From Kitasatospora sp. GAS204B (GTDB lineage: Bacteria; Actinomycetota; Actinomycetes; Streptomycetales; Streptomycetaceae): DNA of 64,000 bases. Within the stretch, counting starts at the first letter, position 1; every line of letters begins with the position of its first letter. Positions 1 to 10,441 of the stretch are shown piece after piece. The stretch covers positions 467,256 to 531,255 of the forward strand of contig NZ_JARZAG010000002.1 of NCBI RefSeq assembly GCF_029892155.1, read 5' to 3'. The notes under the pieces were generated by a model. It searched no databases, was not told the DNA's origin, and worked only from the letters and a program-made list of their open reading frames with translations. A program made the position numbers and the translations under genes.

Positions 1-869
1 ATCAGGGCCGCGATCGGGCTGGCGCCGGCCGGCTCGACCACCAGCTTGAGCCGCTCCAGGCCGAGCAGCAGGGCCCGCGACAGCGACTCCTCGCTGACCG
101 TGCGGACCCCGTCCGCCAGGGTGCTGACCAGCTCGAACGGGATGTCGCCGGGCCGGCCGACCATGATCCCGTCGGCCATGGTGTGGAACGAGGGCAGCGT
201 CACCGGGCGGCCGGCGGCCAGCGAGGGCGGGTAGGCCGCCGCGCCGGCCGCCTGCACGCCGATCACCCGGACGTCCGGACGCAGCGGCTTGACCGCCACC
301 GCGATCCCGGCGAGCAGCCCGCCGCCGCCCACTCCGACCAGGATGGTGCGCACCTCCGGGCACTGCTCCAGGATCTCCAGGCCCACGGTGGCCTGGCCGG
401 TGACGATGTCCACGTGGTCGAACGGGTGGATGAAGACCGCCCCGCTCGCCTCCGCGTAGCGCTGCGCGGCCTCCAGCGCCTCGTCCACGGTGGCGCCGTG
501 CAGCCGTACCTCGGCGCCGTACTCGCGGGTCGCGGCCACCTTGGGCAGCGGGGCGGCGCGCGGCATGAAGACCGTCGAGCGCACGCCGAGCAGCGAGGCC
601 GCCAGCGCCACCCCCTGCGCGTGGTTGCCCGCGCTGGCCGCCACCACTCCGCCGGCCCGCTGCACCGGGGAGAGGCCGGCGATCCGCACGTAGGCGCCGC
701 GCAGCTTGAACGAGCCGGTGCGCTGCAGGTTCTCGCACTTGAGGTGGACCGGCGAGCCGATCAGCGCGGAGAGGTGGCGACTGCTCTCCATCGGGGTGAC
801 CCGGGCGACCCCGGCGAGCATCTTCTGCGCACCGCGCACGTCGTCCACGGTGATCGGCCAGCTCTGCAT
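1..869 (-). CDS. ilvA: Threonine ammonia-lyase (threonine dehydratase), 3' end missing
   Basis: This is a PLP-dependent fold-type II enzyme that would deaminate threonine to 2-oxobutyrate, the first step of isoleucine synthesis, in the cytoplasm. The reading frame starts at an ATG at 869 and stays open for 289 codons to the window edge, so the C-terminus is missing. Motifs seen are SFKLRGA with the PLP lysine, [10 protein letters not shown], and the glycine-rich [12 protein letters not shown] phosphate loop. Whether the lost part has an ACT-like regulatory domain (biosynthetic) or not (catabolic) cannot be seen. The gene runs leftwards, like metB next to it, and a 56-base gap separates them. 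Confidence 0.9.
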   Translation of the reverse strand, partial: MQSWPITVDDVRGAQKMLAGVARVTPMESSRHLSALIGSPVHLKCENLQRTGSFKLRGAYVRIAGLSPVQRAGGVVAASAGNHAQGVALAASLLGVRSTVFMPRAAPLPKVAATREYGAEVRLHGATVDEALEAAQRYAEASGAVFIHPFDHVDIVTGQATVGLEILEQCPEVRTILVGVGGGGLLAGIAVAVKPLRPDVRVIGVQAAGAAAYPPSLAAGRPVTLPSFHTMADGIMVGRPGDIPFELVSTLADGVRTVSEESLSRALLLGLERLKLVVEPAGASPIAAL

Positions 870-925
870 GGGGCCAGCGTAGGGCGCCGACCGGCGCCCT
901 ACGCGGTATTGACCAGCTGCTGGAC

Positions 926-2080
926 TCAGTTCAGTGCCTGGGCCAGGTCGGCGACCAGATCGTCGGCGGACTCGATGCCGACCGACACCCGCACCAGGTC
1001 GGCCGGGACCTCCAGCAGCGAACCGGCCACCGAGGCGTGCGTCATCCGGCCCGGGTGCTCGATCAGCGACTCCACGCCGCCCAGCGACTCACCGAGCGTG
1101 AACAGCTTGGCCCGGTTGCAGACCTCGACGGCCGCCTGCTCGCCGCCCTCGACCCGGAACGAGACCATGCCGCCGAAGGCCTTCATCTGCTTGGCGGCCA
1201 CCTCGTGGTTGGGGTGCGAGGCCAGGCCCGGGTAGTAGATCTGGGTGACCCTGGGGTGCCGGGCCAGCAGCGCCACGATCTGCTCGGCGTTGGCGGTGTG
1301 CCGGTCCATCCGCACGCCCAGCGTCTTGATCCCGCGCAGCACCAGCCAGGAGTCGAACGGGCCGGCCACCGCGCCCATCGCGTTCTGGTGGTAGGCGAGT
1401 TCGTCGCCGAGACCAGCGTCCGCCGCGACCAGCGAGCCGCCCACCACGTCCGAGTGTCCGCCCATGTACTTGGTGGTGGAGTGCACCACCACGTCCGCGC
1501 CGAGCGCCAGCGGCTGCTGCAGGTACGGGCTGGCGAAGGTGTTGTCCACCACCAGCAGCGCGCCCGCCTGGTGCGCGATCTGCGCGACGGCGGCGATGTC
1601 GGTGATGCCGAGCATCGGGTTGCTGGGCGTCTCCACCCAGACCGCCTTGGTGTTCGGCTTGAGCGCCGCGCGGACCTTCTCGGGGTGCTGGGTGTCGGCG
1701 ACGTCGTACTGCACGCCCCACCGGGTCAGCACCTTGTGGAAGAGCCGGAAGGTGCCGCCGTAGGCGTCGTTGGGGATCACGATGTGGTCACCGGGCGCCA
1801 GGATCGTGCGCAGCAGGGTGTCCTCGGCGGCCAGCCCGGAGGCGAAGGCCAGCCCGCGCTGCCCGCCCTCCAGTGCCGCCAGGCACTCCTCGAGCGCGGT
1901 GCGGGTCGGGTTCGCCGACCGGCTGTACTCGTAGCCGCCGCGCAGGCCGCCCACGCCGTCCTGCTTGTAGGTGGACACCTGGTAGATGGGAGGGACGACC
2001 GCCCCGGTACGGGGGTCCGCTTCCTGACCCGCGTGGATGGCAAGGGTCTCGAAGCCCTGAGGGTGCTGATGATCGGTCAT
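926..2080 (-). CDS. metB: Cystathionine gamma-synthase / lyase family enzyme
   Basis: A 384-residue PLP enzyme of the Cys/Met metabolism family, the usual length. The PLP lysine is K204 in [11 protein letters not shown], and [12 protein letters not shown] lies just before it. The N-terminal TLAIHAG signature and YSRSANPT are also present. It would join an O-activated homoserine to cysteine to give cystathionine (transsulfuration). Gamma-synthase and gamma-lyase are hard to separate by sequence, so the exact reaction is inferred. It is divergent from msrA across a 57-base gap, too short for a SAM riboswitch. Together with cbs further right, the window holds both directions of transsulfuration. 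Confidence 0.85.
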   Translation of the reverse strand: MTDHQHPQGFETLAIHAGQEADPRTGAVVPPIYQVSTYKQDGVGGLRGGYEYSRSANPTRTALEECLAALEGGQRGLAFASGLAAEDTLLRTILAPGDHIVIPNDAYGGTFRLFHKVLTRWGVQYDVADTQHPEKVRAALKPNTKAVWVETPSNPMLGITDIAAVAQIAHQAGALLVVDNTFASPYLQQPLALGADVVVHSTTKYMGGHSDVVGGSLVAADAGLGDELAYHQNAMGAVAGPFDSWLVLRGIKTLGVRMDRHTANAEQIVALLARHPRVTQIYYPGLASHPNHEVAAKQMKAFGGMVSFRVEGGEQAAVEVCNRAKLFTLGESLGGVESLIEHPGRMTHASVAGSLLEVPADLVRVSVGIESADDLVADLAQALN

Positions 2081-2137
2081 GCAGCCGAGCGTAGTGCCAG
2101 CCAGGAATCCCCGGCGGCCGCCGCGCGTTCACCAGAC

Positions 2138-2803
2138 ATGCTGTTCAACCGCCACAAGACCGCGCTCGTCACCGCCGATCAGGCCCTGCCAGGCCGCCCG
2201 GCGCCCGCCTTCACCCTGGCCGAGCCGCACACCGTGCTCGGCCACCCACTGACCGGGCCCTACCCGGCCGGTCTTGAGGTCGCGGACTTCGGCCTCGGCT
2301 GCTTCTGGGGCGCCGAGCGGATGTTCTGGCGCCTGCCCGGCGTCTGGACCACCCTGGTCGGCTACCAGGGCGGTCACACCCCCAACCCGACGTACGAGGA
2401 GGTGTGCAGCGGGCAGACCGGGCACACCGAGGCCGTCCGCGTCGTCTACGACCCGGCGCTGATCTCCTACGAGACGCTGCTGAAGACCTTCTGGGAGGGG
2501 CACGACCCGACCCAGGGCAACCGCCAGGGCAACGACGTCGGCACCCAGTACCGCTCCGCCGTCTACACCCACTCCCCGACCCAGCAGACCATCGCCGAGT
2601 CCTCCGCCACCGCCTTCCAGCCCGCCCTCACCGCGATCGGCCTGGGCCCGATCACCACCGAGATAGCCCCCGCCGGCCCGTTCTACCCCGCCGAGCCCTA
2701 CCACCAGCAGTACCTCTCCGACGCCAAGAACCCGGGCGGCTACTGCGGCCTGGGCGGCACCGGGGCGAGCTGCCCGATCGGGGTGGCCAGGACCGACGGC
2801 TGA
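2138..2803 (+). CDS. msrA: Peptide methionine sulfoxide reductase MsrA
   Basis: A 221-residue MsrA that reduces methionine-S-sulfoxide in oxidised proteins. The catalytic Cys is C55 in GCFWGAE. Two further cysteines near the C-terminus, in GGYCGLGG and ASCPIG, fit the recycling cysteines of the actinobacterial form. I chose the ATG at 2138 because the protein then begins [10 protein letters not shown], as usual in this family. The longer open frame to the left is only read-through opposite metB. It shares a 57-base divergent promoter region with metB, which suggests linked control of sulfur metabolism and oxidative repair. Confidence 0.93.
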   Translation: MLFNRHKTALVTADQALPGRPAPAFTLAEPHTVLGHPLTGPYPAGLEVADFGLGCFWGAERMFWRLPGVWTTLVGYQGGHTPNPTYEEVCSGQTGHTEAVRVVYDPALISYETLLKTFWEGHDPTQGNRQGNDVGTQYRSAVYTHSPTQQTIAESSATAFQPALTAIGLGPITTEIAPAGPFYPAEPYHQQYLSDAKNPGGYCGLGGTGASCPIGVARTDG

Positions 2804-2901
2804 GCCGACGCACGGACGAGCTGCTGCGGGATCTCCCGCGCAGCGGCCACGGCCCACCCCGACGTCTCGGGGCGGGCCGGCGCCGGCGGTCGGCCTGCGG
2901 G

Positions 2902-3867
2902 TCAGCCGGCCCGCAGCACGTCGGCTCGCAGCATCTCGGCCCGCAACGCCTCGGTCAGCCAGCCGAAGGCCGGGCCCAGGCTGATGCTGACCGGCCAGCC
3001 GTTGATGGTGGCGATCAGCTGCCAGTACCGCTCGTAGCGCGGGTCGTTGCCGTTCTCCATCCGGTCCAGCAGCCAGGCCCGGAACTCCGGGTCATCGGTG
3101 CGTCCGAAGAAGTCGGCGAAGGCGCCGGCCAGTTCGGCGAGCACCGGGACGGCCATCGGGGCGCCGGGGGCGATCCCGGAGTCCAGCGCGGCACCGGCCC
3201 TGGCCACCACCAGGTCCACCAGTGCCCGGTTGGCCGCGACGTCGTCGGCGGCCCCGGTCGCCGTGTCCCTGGCCTGGTACTCGGCGGCCTTGCGGACCCC
3301 GGCCCGGAAGCCCGGGTCCTGGACGAGTTCGGCCAACTCGATCCAGGCGTCGGTCTGCTCGGGCGTCGGGTCGTCGGGCAGCTCGGGCATCGCGGCGCGC
3401 ATCTTGGCCATGAACTCGGGCCCCACCTCGATCCCCTCGAAGGCCTCGTCGATGAAGTCGTTGATCAGGCGGCGGCGCTCCTGATCGGTGAGCTTGGCGA
3501 GCTTGTGCATCAGTTCCATCTCCTCCGGTGTGGCCCCCCGCCGGGCCACCGCGCGCAGCACGGACCGGCGCAACCGCAGCGTGCGGATCTGCACGTCCAG
3601 CGCCTCGGCGTGCGCGTGGGCGACCTCGGGGACGGTCACCTCACGGGCCAGCAGGCGCTGGATGGTGGTGAGGTCGACGCCGAGGTCGCGCAGCGTGCGC
3701 ACCAGGTCCAGGCGCGCGAGCGCGTCGGATCCGTAGAGCCGGTAGCCGGCGGGGGTTCGGTCGGTCGGCGGCACCACGCCCACATCGGACCAGAACCGGA
3801 TGGTCTTGACCGGCAGACCGGTCAACCGGGCCAGCTCACCGATGGTGCGCAGGGTGTCGTCGTCCAT
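2902..3867 (-). CDS. MerR-family transcriptional regulator
   Basis: A 321-residue DNA-binding regulator. The N-terminal MerR winged helix reads TIGELARLTGLPVKTIRFWS, followed by VVPPTDRTPAGYRLY, a dimerisation helix to about residue 120 and a roughly 200-residue effector domain without a recognisable metal-binding cysteine set. The ATG at 3867 has AAGGTGG a few bases upstream. A GTG start at 3894 would add nine residues but lies inside a dyad that looks like the operator, so I prefer 3867. The gene lies just downstream of the L,D-transpeptidase on the same strand. Its ligand is unknown. Confidence 0.85.
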   Translation of the reverse strand: MDDDTLRTIGELARLTGLPVKTIRFWSDVGVVPPTDRTPAGYRLYGSDALARLDLVRTLRDLGVDLTTIQRLLAREVTVPEVAHAHAEALDVQIRTLRLRRSVLRAVARRGATPEEMELMHKLAKLTDQERRRLINDFIDEAFEGIEVGPEFMAKMRAAMPELPDDPTPEQTDAWIELAELVQDPGFRAGVRKAAEYQARDTATGAADDVAANRALVDLVVARAGAALDSGIAPGAPMAVPVLAELAGAFADFFGRTDDPEFRAWLLDRMENGNDPRYERYWQLIATINGWPVSISLGPAFGWLTEALRAEMLRADVLRAG

Positions 3868-3882
3868 GGCCACCACCTTGGG

Positions 3883-3901
3883 GTCTCCCGTCACTGGAGA
3901 C
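3883..3901 (-). promoter_or_regulatory. Perfect dyad, likely MerR autoregulatory operator
   Basis: GTCTCC (3883-3888) and GGAGAC (3896-3901) are exact inverted repeats 7 bases apart, 16 bases before the preferred merR start. TTGAGT overlaps the right arm on the minus strand and could be a -35 element. MerR regulators typically bind such a dyad between -35 and -10. Assignment to this regulator is inference. Confidence 0.5.
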
Positions 3902-3919
3902 TCAAGACTAATCGCGGCG

Positions 3920-5146
3920 TCACACCGCGCTGCCGGCCGTCCAGTCGGCCCAGGAGAGGTTCCAGTCGCTCAGGCCGTTGGCCGGATCCACCGTCCGGTC
4001 ACCGGAGTTGACCACCTCCACCACGTCACCGACGAGCGAGGAGGCGTAGAACCTCGCGCCGTCGGTGCCCGGGTTCCCGGCGCCCTTGACGTCGCGCAGC
4101 GCGATGCAGCCGTGGCTGAGGTTGGCGTGGCCGTAGGCCGAGGCGGGCGACCAGTAGTTGCCGTGGATGAAGGTGCCGGAGGCGGTCAGGCGCTGGGCGT
4201 GCGGGACGTCGGGGATGTCGTACTCGTCGCCGAGGCCGACCGTGGCGCTGTCCATCCTGGTCGCCTCGAAACGCTCCGAGATGACCATCTTCCCGGCCCA
4301 GGTGCGGTGTTCCGGAGCACCGCCGATCACCTGGTAGACGGCGCCGACCCGGCCGTCGGTGGTCACCGTGAGCGTGCCGGCCGCGAGGTCGACGACCGAG
4401 GTCTGGGCCCGCCCGACGGTGAAGGCCACCTCCTTGGACTGGGTGCCGAACACGCCCTTCGCGCCCTCGACGTCCTTGAGCCGCAGCTTGAGCGTCACCT
4501 TGGTGCCCTTCGCCCAGTACTGCTGCGGGCGGAAGTCGAGCCGGGTGCTGGAGTACCAGTGGCCGACCACCGGCACGCCGGGGTCGGCGGCCACGGTGAT
4601 CGCCTGCTGGACGGCCTTGCGGTTGGTCACCGGCTTGTTGAAGGTGATCGAGATCGGCATGCCGACGCCGACGGTGGCGCCGTTCTCCGGGGTGAAGGAG
4701 CCGGCGAAGGTGCTGGCGGGCTTCGCGGTGCTGAACGAGGCGGTGCTGTCCGCCGCGAGCTTGCGCGCGTCCGTGGCGGCGGCCGCCACGCTGTACTTGG
4801 TGCCGCTGCTCAGCGGCGCGGTGCTGGTCCAGCTCCGCGCGTCGGGCGCGAGCTGCCCGGCTATTCGCCCGCCCGCGGCGTCGGTGACGGTGACCTGGCC
4901 GAGGGTGCCGTCGGTGACCGTGACGGTGACGGGGGCGGTGAACGGGGCGTCGGCGGTGCCGTCGGCGGGCGAGACGGTGATCCGCGCCGCCGAGCCACCC
5001 ACGGTGGGTCCGGCCGACGCGCCGGTCCCACCCACCGTGCCCCCGACCTTGCCCTTGCTGTTGCAGGCCGCGACCAGCATCACCGGCGCCCCGAGCAGCC
5101 CGGCCAGCACCCCGCGTCGACTCCAGGTCCCGTCGCTCGCCGTCAC
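3920..5146 (-). CDS. L,D-transpeptidase lipoprotein (YkuD domain)
   Basis: A 408-residue exported cell-wall enzyme that would make 3-3 peptidoglycan cross-links. The N-terminus has a twin-Arg SRRGVLAG and a lipobox LVAAC with C28 as the lipidated residue. Two Ig-like domains follow (about 50-145 and 146-245), then the YkuD catalytic domain with H328 in FIHGNYW and SHGC with catalytic C347. This matches the Ldt type of mycobacteria and streptomycetes. The start is GTG with AGGGAGA upstream. A possible envelope-stress promoter lies about 40 bases upstream. Confidence 0.93.
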   Translation of the reverse strand: MTASDGTWSRRGVLAGLLGAPVMLVAACNSKGKVGGTVGGTGASAGPTVGGSAARITVSPADGTADAPFTAPVTVTVTDGTLGQVTVTDAAGGRIAGQLAPDARSWTSTAPLSSGTKYSVAAAATDARKLAADSTASFSTAKPASTFAGSFTPENGATVGVGMPISITFNKPVTNRKAVQQAITVAADPGVPVVGHWYSSTRLDFRPQQYWAKGTKVTLKLRLKDVEGAKGVFGTQSKEVAFTVGRAQTSVVDLAAGTLTVTTDGRVGAVYQVIGGAPEHRTWAGKMVISERFEATRMDSATVGLGDEYDIPDVPHAQRLTASGTFIHGNYWSPASAYGHANLSHGCIALRDVKGAGNPGTDGARFYASSLVGDVVEVVNSGDRTVDPANGLSDWNLSWADWTAGSAV

Positions 5147-5180
5147 GTCCGTCTCCCTACCCTGATGGCCAATTCGGATC

Positions 5181-5210
5181 TAACGACTCATTTCAGGGCG
5201 AACCGGTTCC
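5181..5210 (-). promoter_or_regulatory. Possible ECF (SigE-like) promoter of the L,D-transpeptidase
   Basis: On the minus strand GGAACC (5210-5205) is followed after 19 bases by CGTTA (5185-5181). This resembles the GGAAC...CGTT promoters of envelope-stress sigma factors, but the spacer is two to three bases longer than usual, so the call is weak. Confidence 0.25.
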
Positions 5211-5262
5211 CCCGAAGAGGATCAGATCGTATGAGATGACCCGAGAGTGCGCCAAAAATGGA

Positions 5263-5296
5263 CATACCGCCCAACCGGCAAGCGGCGGGCGGTATG
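5263..5296 (-). terminator. Rho-independent terminator of the 5314-5646 gene
   Basis: CATACCGCCC (5263-5272) pairs exactly with GGGCGGTATG (5287-5296) around a 14-base loop. On the minus strand the stem is followed by TCCATTTTTGG, a T-run that is rare in this GC-rich DNA. Confidence 0.75.
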
Positions 5297-5313
5297 CGGG
5301 AAGCGACGGTGGG

Positions 5314-5646
5314 CTACTCGACCTCGAACTCGTAGCTGTCGTCCTCCGGGTCGAACGCGGTCTGCGCGGACTCCCAGGTGGCCTGGGTCAGTTCGATCCC
5401 GGGAACGTCGCCGAGCAGCGCGACCGGGTCGATGAAGTGGGCGAGCGAACCCGACGGGTCCACCTCGATCGCCTCGACGGACTGGGCGCGCTCCTCGTCG
5501 TCGAGGTACTCGTCGGCCTCGACCTGGGCGAGCGCGGCGGCCTTGAGGGCGCCCTCGTCGGTGATCTCGGCGATCAGCTCGATGCTGAGCCGGACGTAGC
5601 GAGGGGCGTCGGTGTCTTCGATGCTGGTGCCTTCGGTGCTGGTCAT
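5314..5646 (-). CDS. Small acidic conserved hypothetical protein
   Basis: A 110-residue cytoplasmic protein starting MTSTEGTSIED at an ATG at 5646. It is strongly acidic, ending in DPEDDSYEFEVE, with a likely helical middle (LIAEITDEGALKAAALAQ). I recognise no enzyme motif, membrane segment or signal peptide. Codon use and a terminator with a T-run just downstream support it as a real monocistronic gene. Longer upstream extensions of the frame are Arg/Pro-rich and look non-coding. Function unknown. Confidence 0.7.
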   Translation of the reverse strand: MTSTEGTSIEDTDAPRYVRLSIELIAEITDEGALKAAALAQVEADEYLDDEERAQSVEAIEVDPSGSLAHFIDPVALLGDVPGIELTQATWESAQTAFDPEDDSYEFEVE

Positions 5647-6177
5647 GGGGCGAGCGTAGGCGAGAACCGGGTCCGGAACCCAATGAGGGCGCGGACAGCG
5701 GAAGAACGACGAGGGCCGGCCCCGGGAAACCCGGGACCGGCCCTGCCGGTGCCCCGCCCAGCTCCCCCACCCGGGAGCCGCGGAGCCGCGCCACCGAGGG
5801 CGCGAGGTGCCGTGGGAGCCGCCACACCCTGCCTCCCCACCGAGACGCGGCAGAAGCAGGGGCGGGACGACGACGGCTCCCACGTGGAGCCCCTCCGACC
5901 CGCGGACGGGTCGGGAGGGAGACACAGTGCACCGGGTCAGGACCGGTCCGTGTGTCCGACGGCACGGCGATCGGGGAGCCGCTCCCGGTCGCCGCCGCCG
6001 TCACGTTCGGCGTCTTGCCGTGCTCACTACAGTGCCGCACGGGTGTTAACCGGTTGCTGCGTCCAGATGTCGCGGGTGTACCAACCGCGATCGCCAACGA
6101 ACCATCAGGTAAACCGCGCCTCGGCTCGGCTCGGCTGACGGTGCGTCAATACATCGGTGCGTCAATACATCGGTGCG
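5647..6177. other. 531-base intergenic region with several stem-loops, no gene seen
   Basis: No convincing coding frame. Inverted repeats: GGGCCGG-C-CCCGGG (5713-5726) with CCCGGG-A-CCGGCCC (5730-5743), loop AAA; GGCTCC/GGAGCC near 5875-5890; CCTCCGACCCG (5892-5902) with CGGGTCGGGAGG (5907-5918); GACACA (5921-5926) with TGTGTC (5951-5956), enclosing ACCGG/CCGGT. The first hairpin could end the cbs transcript. The other three lie in about 80 bases and could be a structured RNA on either strand. I could not match a known riboswitch. Confidence 0.4.

Positions 6178-6187
<10 letters not shown>
6140..6187. repeat. 16-bp tandem repeat at the cbs stop codon
   Basis: GGTGCGTCAATACATC occurs at 6140-6155 and again at 6156-6171, and a degenerate third copy runs 6172-6187. 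The cbs stop codon (6178-6180) lies in the third copy. The repeat is less GC-rich than its surroundings. Confidence 0.85.
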
Positions 6188-7578
<1,391 letters not shown>

Positions 7579-7802
7579 GGGGGTCCTCCCGGTCGTTGGC
7601 CTTGGCAGTTCTTCGGTGCCTCAAGCCTATGGCTCCAGATGGCCGATGCCGCCCGATAGCGCGAAGGTGTCAAAGGGTATGGAGGCGATGGGTCCACGCG
7701 CTGTAAGAAGGGTGAAGTACCCACCAGCGGCGAGCCGCGCGTTAAGAGAGGACCGGCACCGCGTACCGCGGGTGACCGGACGGATGCGAAGGGGGTAGCC
7801 GG

Positions 7803-8864
7803 ATGCCTGGGGCGCAGCATTCGAGGGCGCGGGTCGCCCGACGGATCGCCACCGCGGCGGCGTACGGCGGCGGCGGGCTCGGCCTGCTGGGGGCCGGACT
7901 GGCCGGAGTGCTGTTCACCGAGAGCCGGCTCGCGGTGCGCGCGGTCGGCCTGCTGGAGGGCGATCCGCCGAAGGCCGACGGCGTCTACGGGGAGGGGCTG
8001 GCCGACCACAGCGCCGAGCGGCAGGAGCCGCTGGTGCTGGCCTTCCTGGGCGACTCCACGGCGGTGGGCCTGGGGGTGCGGCGCAGCCGGGAGACCCCGG
8101 GCGCGCTGCTCGCCACCGGGCTGGCGGCGGTCGCCGAGCAGCGGGTGCGGCTGGTCAACGTGGCGGCCTCGGGCGCGCGTTCGGACGACCTGGCACGCCA
8201 GGTGCGGCTCGCACTGGTGCACCGGCCGCAGGTCGCGGTGATCATCATCGGCGCCAACGACGTCACCCGGCACACCCCGGCCGCCCAGGCCGTGCGACAA
8301 CTCGGCGAGGCGGTCCGGGATCTGCGCACCCTCGGCTGCGAGGTGGTGGTCGGCACCTGCCCGGATCTGGGCACCATCAAGCCGGTGCGGCCGCCGCTGC
8401 GCTGGCTGGCCCGGCGGGTCAGCCGGCAACTGGCGGCGGCGCAGACCATCGCGGTGGTGGAAGCCGGTGGGCGGACCGTCTCGCTCGGCTCGCTGCTCGG
8501 GCCGGAGTTCGCGGCCAGACCCGAGATGTTCGCCTCCGACCGGTTCCACCCCTCCGCCCAGGGTTACGCCACCGCCGCGATGGCCGTGCTGCCCTCGCTC
8601 TGCGCCACCCTGGGGCTGTGGCCCGAGGCGGCCGAGCAGGAGCCGCCGGCCCGGCGCGAGGCGGTGCTGCCGGTGGCGGTGGCCGCGGCGACCGCGGCCG
8701 GGCAGTCGGGCACCGAGGTGGCCGCCACCGCGACCGGCGCCGGCGGCAAGCGCTGGGCGCTGGTCAAGCACCGGCTGCGGTTCGGCCTGCCGGAGGGCGC
8801 GCAGCCGCTGTCCGGCGAGTCGGCCAGCTCACAGCCGGGCACGGATGACGTACGCGCTACTTGA
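7803..8864 (+). CDS. SGNH/GDSL-family hydrolase with N-terminal membrane anchor
   Basis: A 353-residue esterase/lipase-like protein. Residues 20-38 form one hydrophobic helix (signal anchor). The SGNH blocks are clear: FLGDSTAVG with nucleophile S85, IIIGANDVTRH (block III) and SDRFHPSAQGY with the catalytic Asp and His. A low-complexity Ala-rich tail follows after about residue 270. The substrate is unknown; members of this family cleave acyl esters on lipids, sugars or cell-wall components. The start ATG follows AAGGGGGTAGCC. Thiolase is next downstream, 48 bases away. Confidence 0.85.
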   Translation: MPGAQHSRARVARRIATAAAYGGGGLGLLGAGLAGVLFTESRLAVRAVGLLEGDPPKADGVYGEGLADHSAERQEPLVLAFLGDSTAVGLGVRRSRETPGALLATGLAAVAEQRVRLVNVAASGARSDDLARQVRLALVHRPQVAVIIIGANDVTRHTPAAQAVRQLGEAVRDLRTLGCEVVVGTCPDLGTIKPVRPPLRWLARRVSRQLAAAQTIAVVEAGGRTVSLGSLLGPEFAARPEMFASDRFHPSAQGYATAAMAVLPSLCATLGLWPEAAEQEPPARREAVLPVAVAAATAAGQSGTEVAATATGAGGKRWALVKHRLRFGLPEGAQPLSGESASSQPGTDDVRAT

Positions 8865-8912
8865 GAGTAACTTTCCTCTCCGTAGCAGCCGGACACACAC
8901 CAGGGAGCCGTC

Positions 8913-10133
8913 ATGCCCGAAGCCGTCATCGTCAGCGCCGCCCGTTCGCCGATCGGCCGCGCCTTCAAGGGCTCGCTCAAGGACGTCCGGCCGGACGACC
9001 TCACCGCCCAGATCATCGCCGCCGCGCTGGCCAAGGTCCCCGAGCTGGACCCGCGCCAGATCGACGACCTGATGCTCGGCTGCGGTCTGCCCGGCGGCGA
9101 GCAGGGCCACAACCTGGCCCGGATCATCGCGGTCCAGATGGGCATGGACTACCTGCCCGGCACCACCATCACCCGCTACTGCTCCTCCTCGCTGCAGACC
9201 ACGCGGATGGCGCTGCACGCGATCAAGGCGGGCGAGGGCGACATCTTCATCTCGGCCGGCGTGGAGACCGTCTCGCGCTCGATCAACGGCAGCTCGGACG
9301 GGATGCCGAACACCCAGAACCCGCTCTTCGACGAGGCCGTCGCCCGCACCGCCAAGCGCGCCGCGGAGGGTGGCGGCCAGTGGCACGACCCGCGCGAGGA
9401 CGGCCTGCTGCCGGACGCCTACATCGCGATGGGCCAGACCGCCGAGAACCTGGCCGCGCTCAAGGGCATCACCCGCGCCGACCAGGACGAGTTCGGCGTG
9501 CGCTCGCAGAACCTGGCCGAGGCCGCGATCAAGGCCGGCTTCTGGCAGCGCGAGATCACCCCGGTCACCACGCCGGACGGCACCGTGGTCTCGGCCGACG
9601 ACGGCCCGCGCGCGGGCGTCACGCTGGAGGGCGTGCAGGGCCTCAAGCCGGTCTTCCGCCCCGACGGCACGGTCACGGCCGGCAACTGCTGCCCGCTGAA
9701 CGACGGCGCCGCCGCGCTGGTCGTCATGTCCGACACCAAGGCGCGCGAGCTGGGCATCACGCCGCTGGCCCGGGTGGTCTCCACCGGCGTCTCGGCGCTC
9801 TCCCCCGAGATCATGGGGTACGGCCCGGTCGAGGCCTCCCGCCAGGCGCTGAAGCGGGCCGGGCTGACCATCGACGACATCGACCTGGTGGAGATCAACG
9901 AGGCCTTCGCGGCCCAGGTGATCCCCTCCTACCGGGACTTGGGCATCGACCTGGACAAGCTGAACGTGAACGGCGGCGCGATCGCGGTCGGCCACCCCTT
10001 CGGCATGACCGGCGCCCGGATCACCACCACGCTGATCAACTCCCTGCAGTGGCACGACAAGCAGTTCGGCCTGGAGACCATGTGCGTGGGTGGGGGGCAG
10101 GGCATGGCGATGGTGATCGAGCGACTGAGCTGA
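8913..10133 (+). CDS. Thiolase (acetyl-CoA C-acetyltransferase)
   Basis: A 406-residue thiolase joining or cleaving acetyl-CoA units in fatty acid or polyester metabolism. The acyl-accepting Cys is C90 in [32 protein letters not shown] with the catalytic His, and the C-terminal [10 protein letters not shown] with the second catalytic Cys are all present. Degradative (FadA) and biosynthetic (AtoB/PhaA) roles cannot be separated from sequence alone. The start ATG has GGGAG 7 bases upstream. A strong hairpin follows the stop, so it is probably transcribed alone or with the SGNH gene. Confidence 0.92.
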   Translation: MPEAVIVSAARSPIGRAFKGSLKDVRPDDLTAQIIAAALAKVPELDPRQIDDLMLGCGLPGGEQGHNLARIIAVQMGMDYLPGTTITRYCSSSLQTTRMALHAIKAGEGDIFISAGVETVSRSINGSSDGMPNTQNPLFDEAVARTAKRAAEGGGQWHDPREDGLLPDAYIAMGQTAENLAALKGITRADQDEFGVRSQNLAEAAIKAGFWQREITPVTTPDGTVVSADDGPRAGVTLEGVQGLKPVFRPDGTVTAGNCCPLNDGAAALVVMSDTKARELGITPLARVVSTGVSALSPEIMGYGPVEASRQALKRAGLTIDDIDLVEINEAFAAQVIPSYRDLGIDLDKLNVNGGAIAVGHPFGMTGARITTTLINSLQWHDKQFGLETMCVGGGQGMAMVIERLS

Positions 10134-10207
10134 GGCCTGGGCTGCGCCGAGGACTTAACCCGAGGCCGTACCAAGCGGCGCCACCCGTTTGGCGTCACTG
10201 ACGGTAA

Positions 10208-10249
10208 TTGAGGGCCGGATCACACCACGAGGTGCGATCCGGCCCTCAA
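10208..10249 (+). terminator. Strong stem-loop terminator after the thiolase gene
   Basis: TTGAGGGCCGGATC (10208-10221) pairs exactly with GATCCGGCCCTCAA (10236-10249), and the loop contains a further CACC/GGTG pair. There is no T-run, as is common in streptomycetes. The rest of 10134-10441 holds no gene, only the leader of the next one. Confidence 0.75.
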
Positions 10250-10441
10250 CTCGTCTCCAGGCCCCCCGATTTCAACGCAGCGAAGTCGCCCAACCGCGCA
10301 GCGTACACCAGGGCACCCCAGAGATTTTTGGACAATGACGAACGTCACTGACATTTCGGACATCTTCCACTGCAGCACCACCCACCCATACGGCAGTGTG
10401 GAACCGTTCCCCTGTTCCACTCCGCGCGAGGAGTACGTTCC

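Noticed and set aside
2081..2137. SAM riboswitch upstream of metB
   Set aside because: The divergent gap is only 57 bases and holds no SAM aptamer core.
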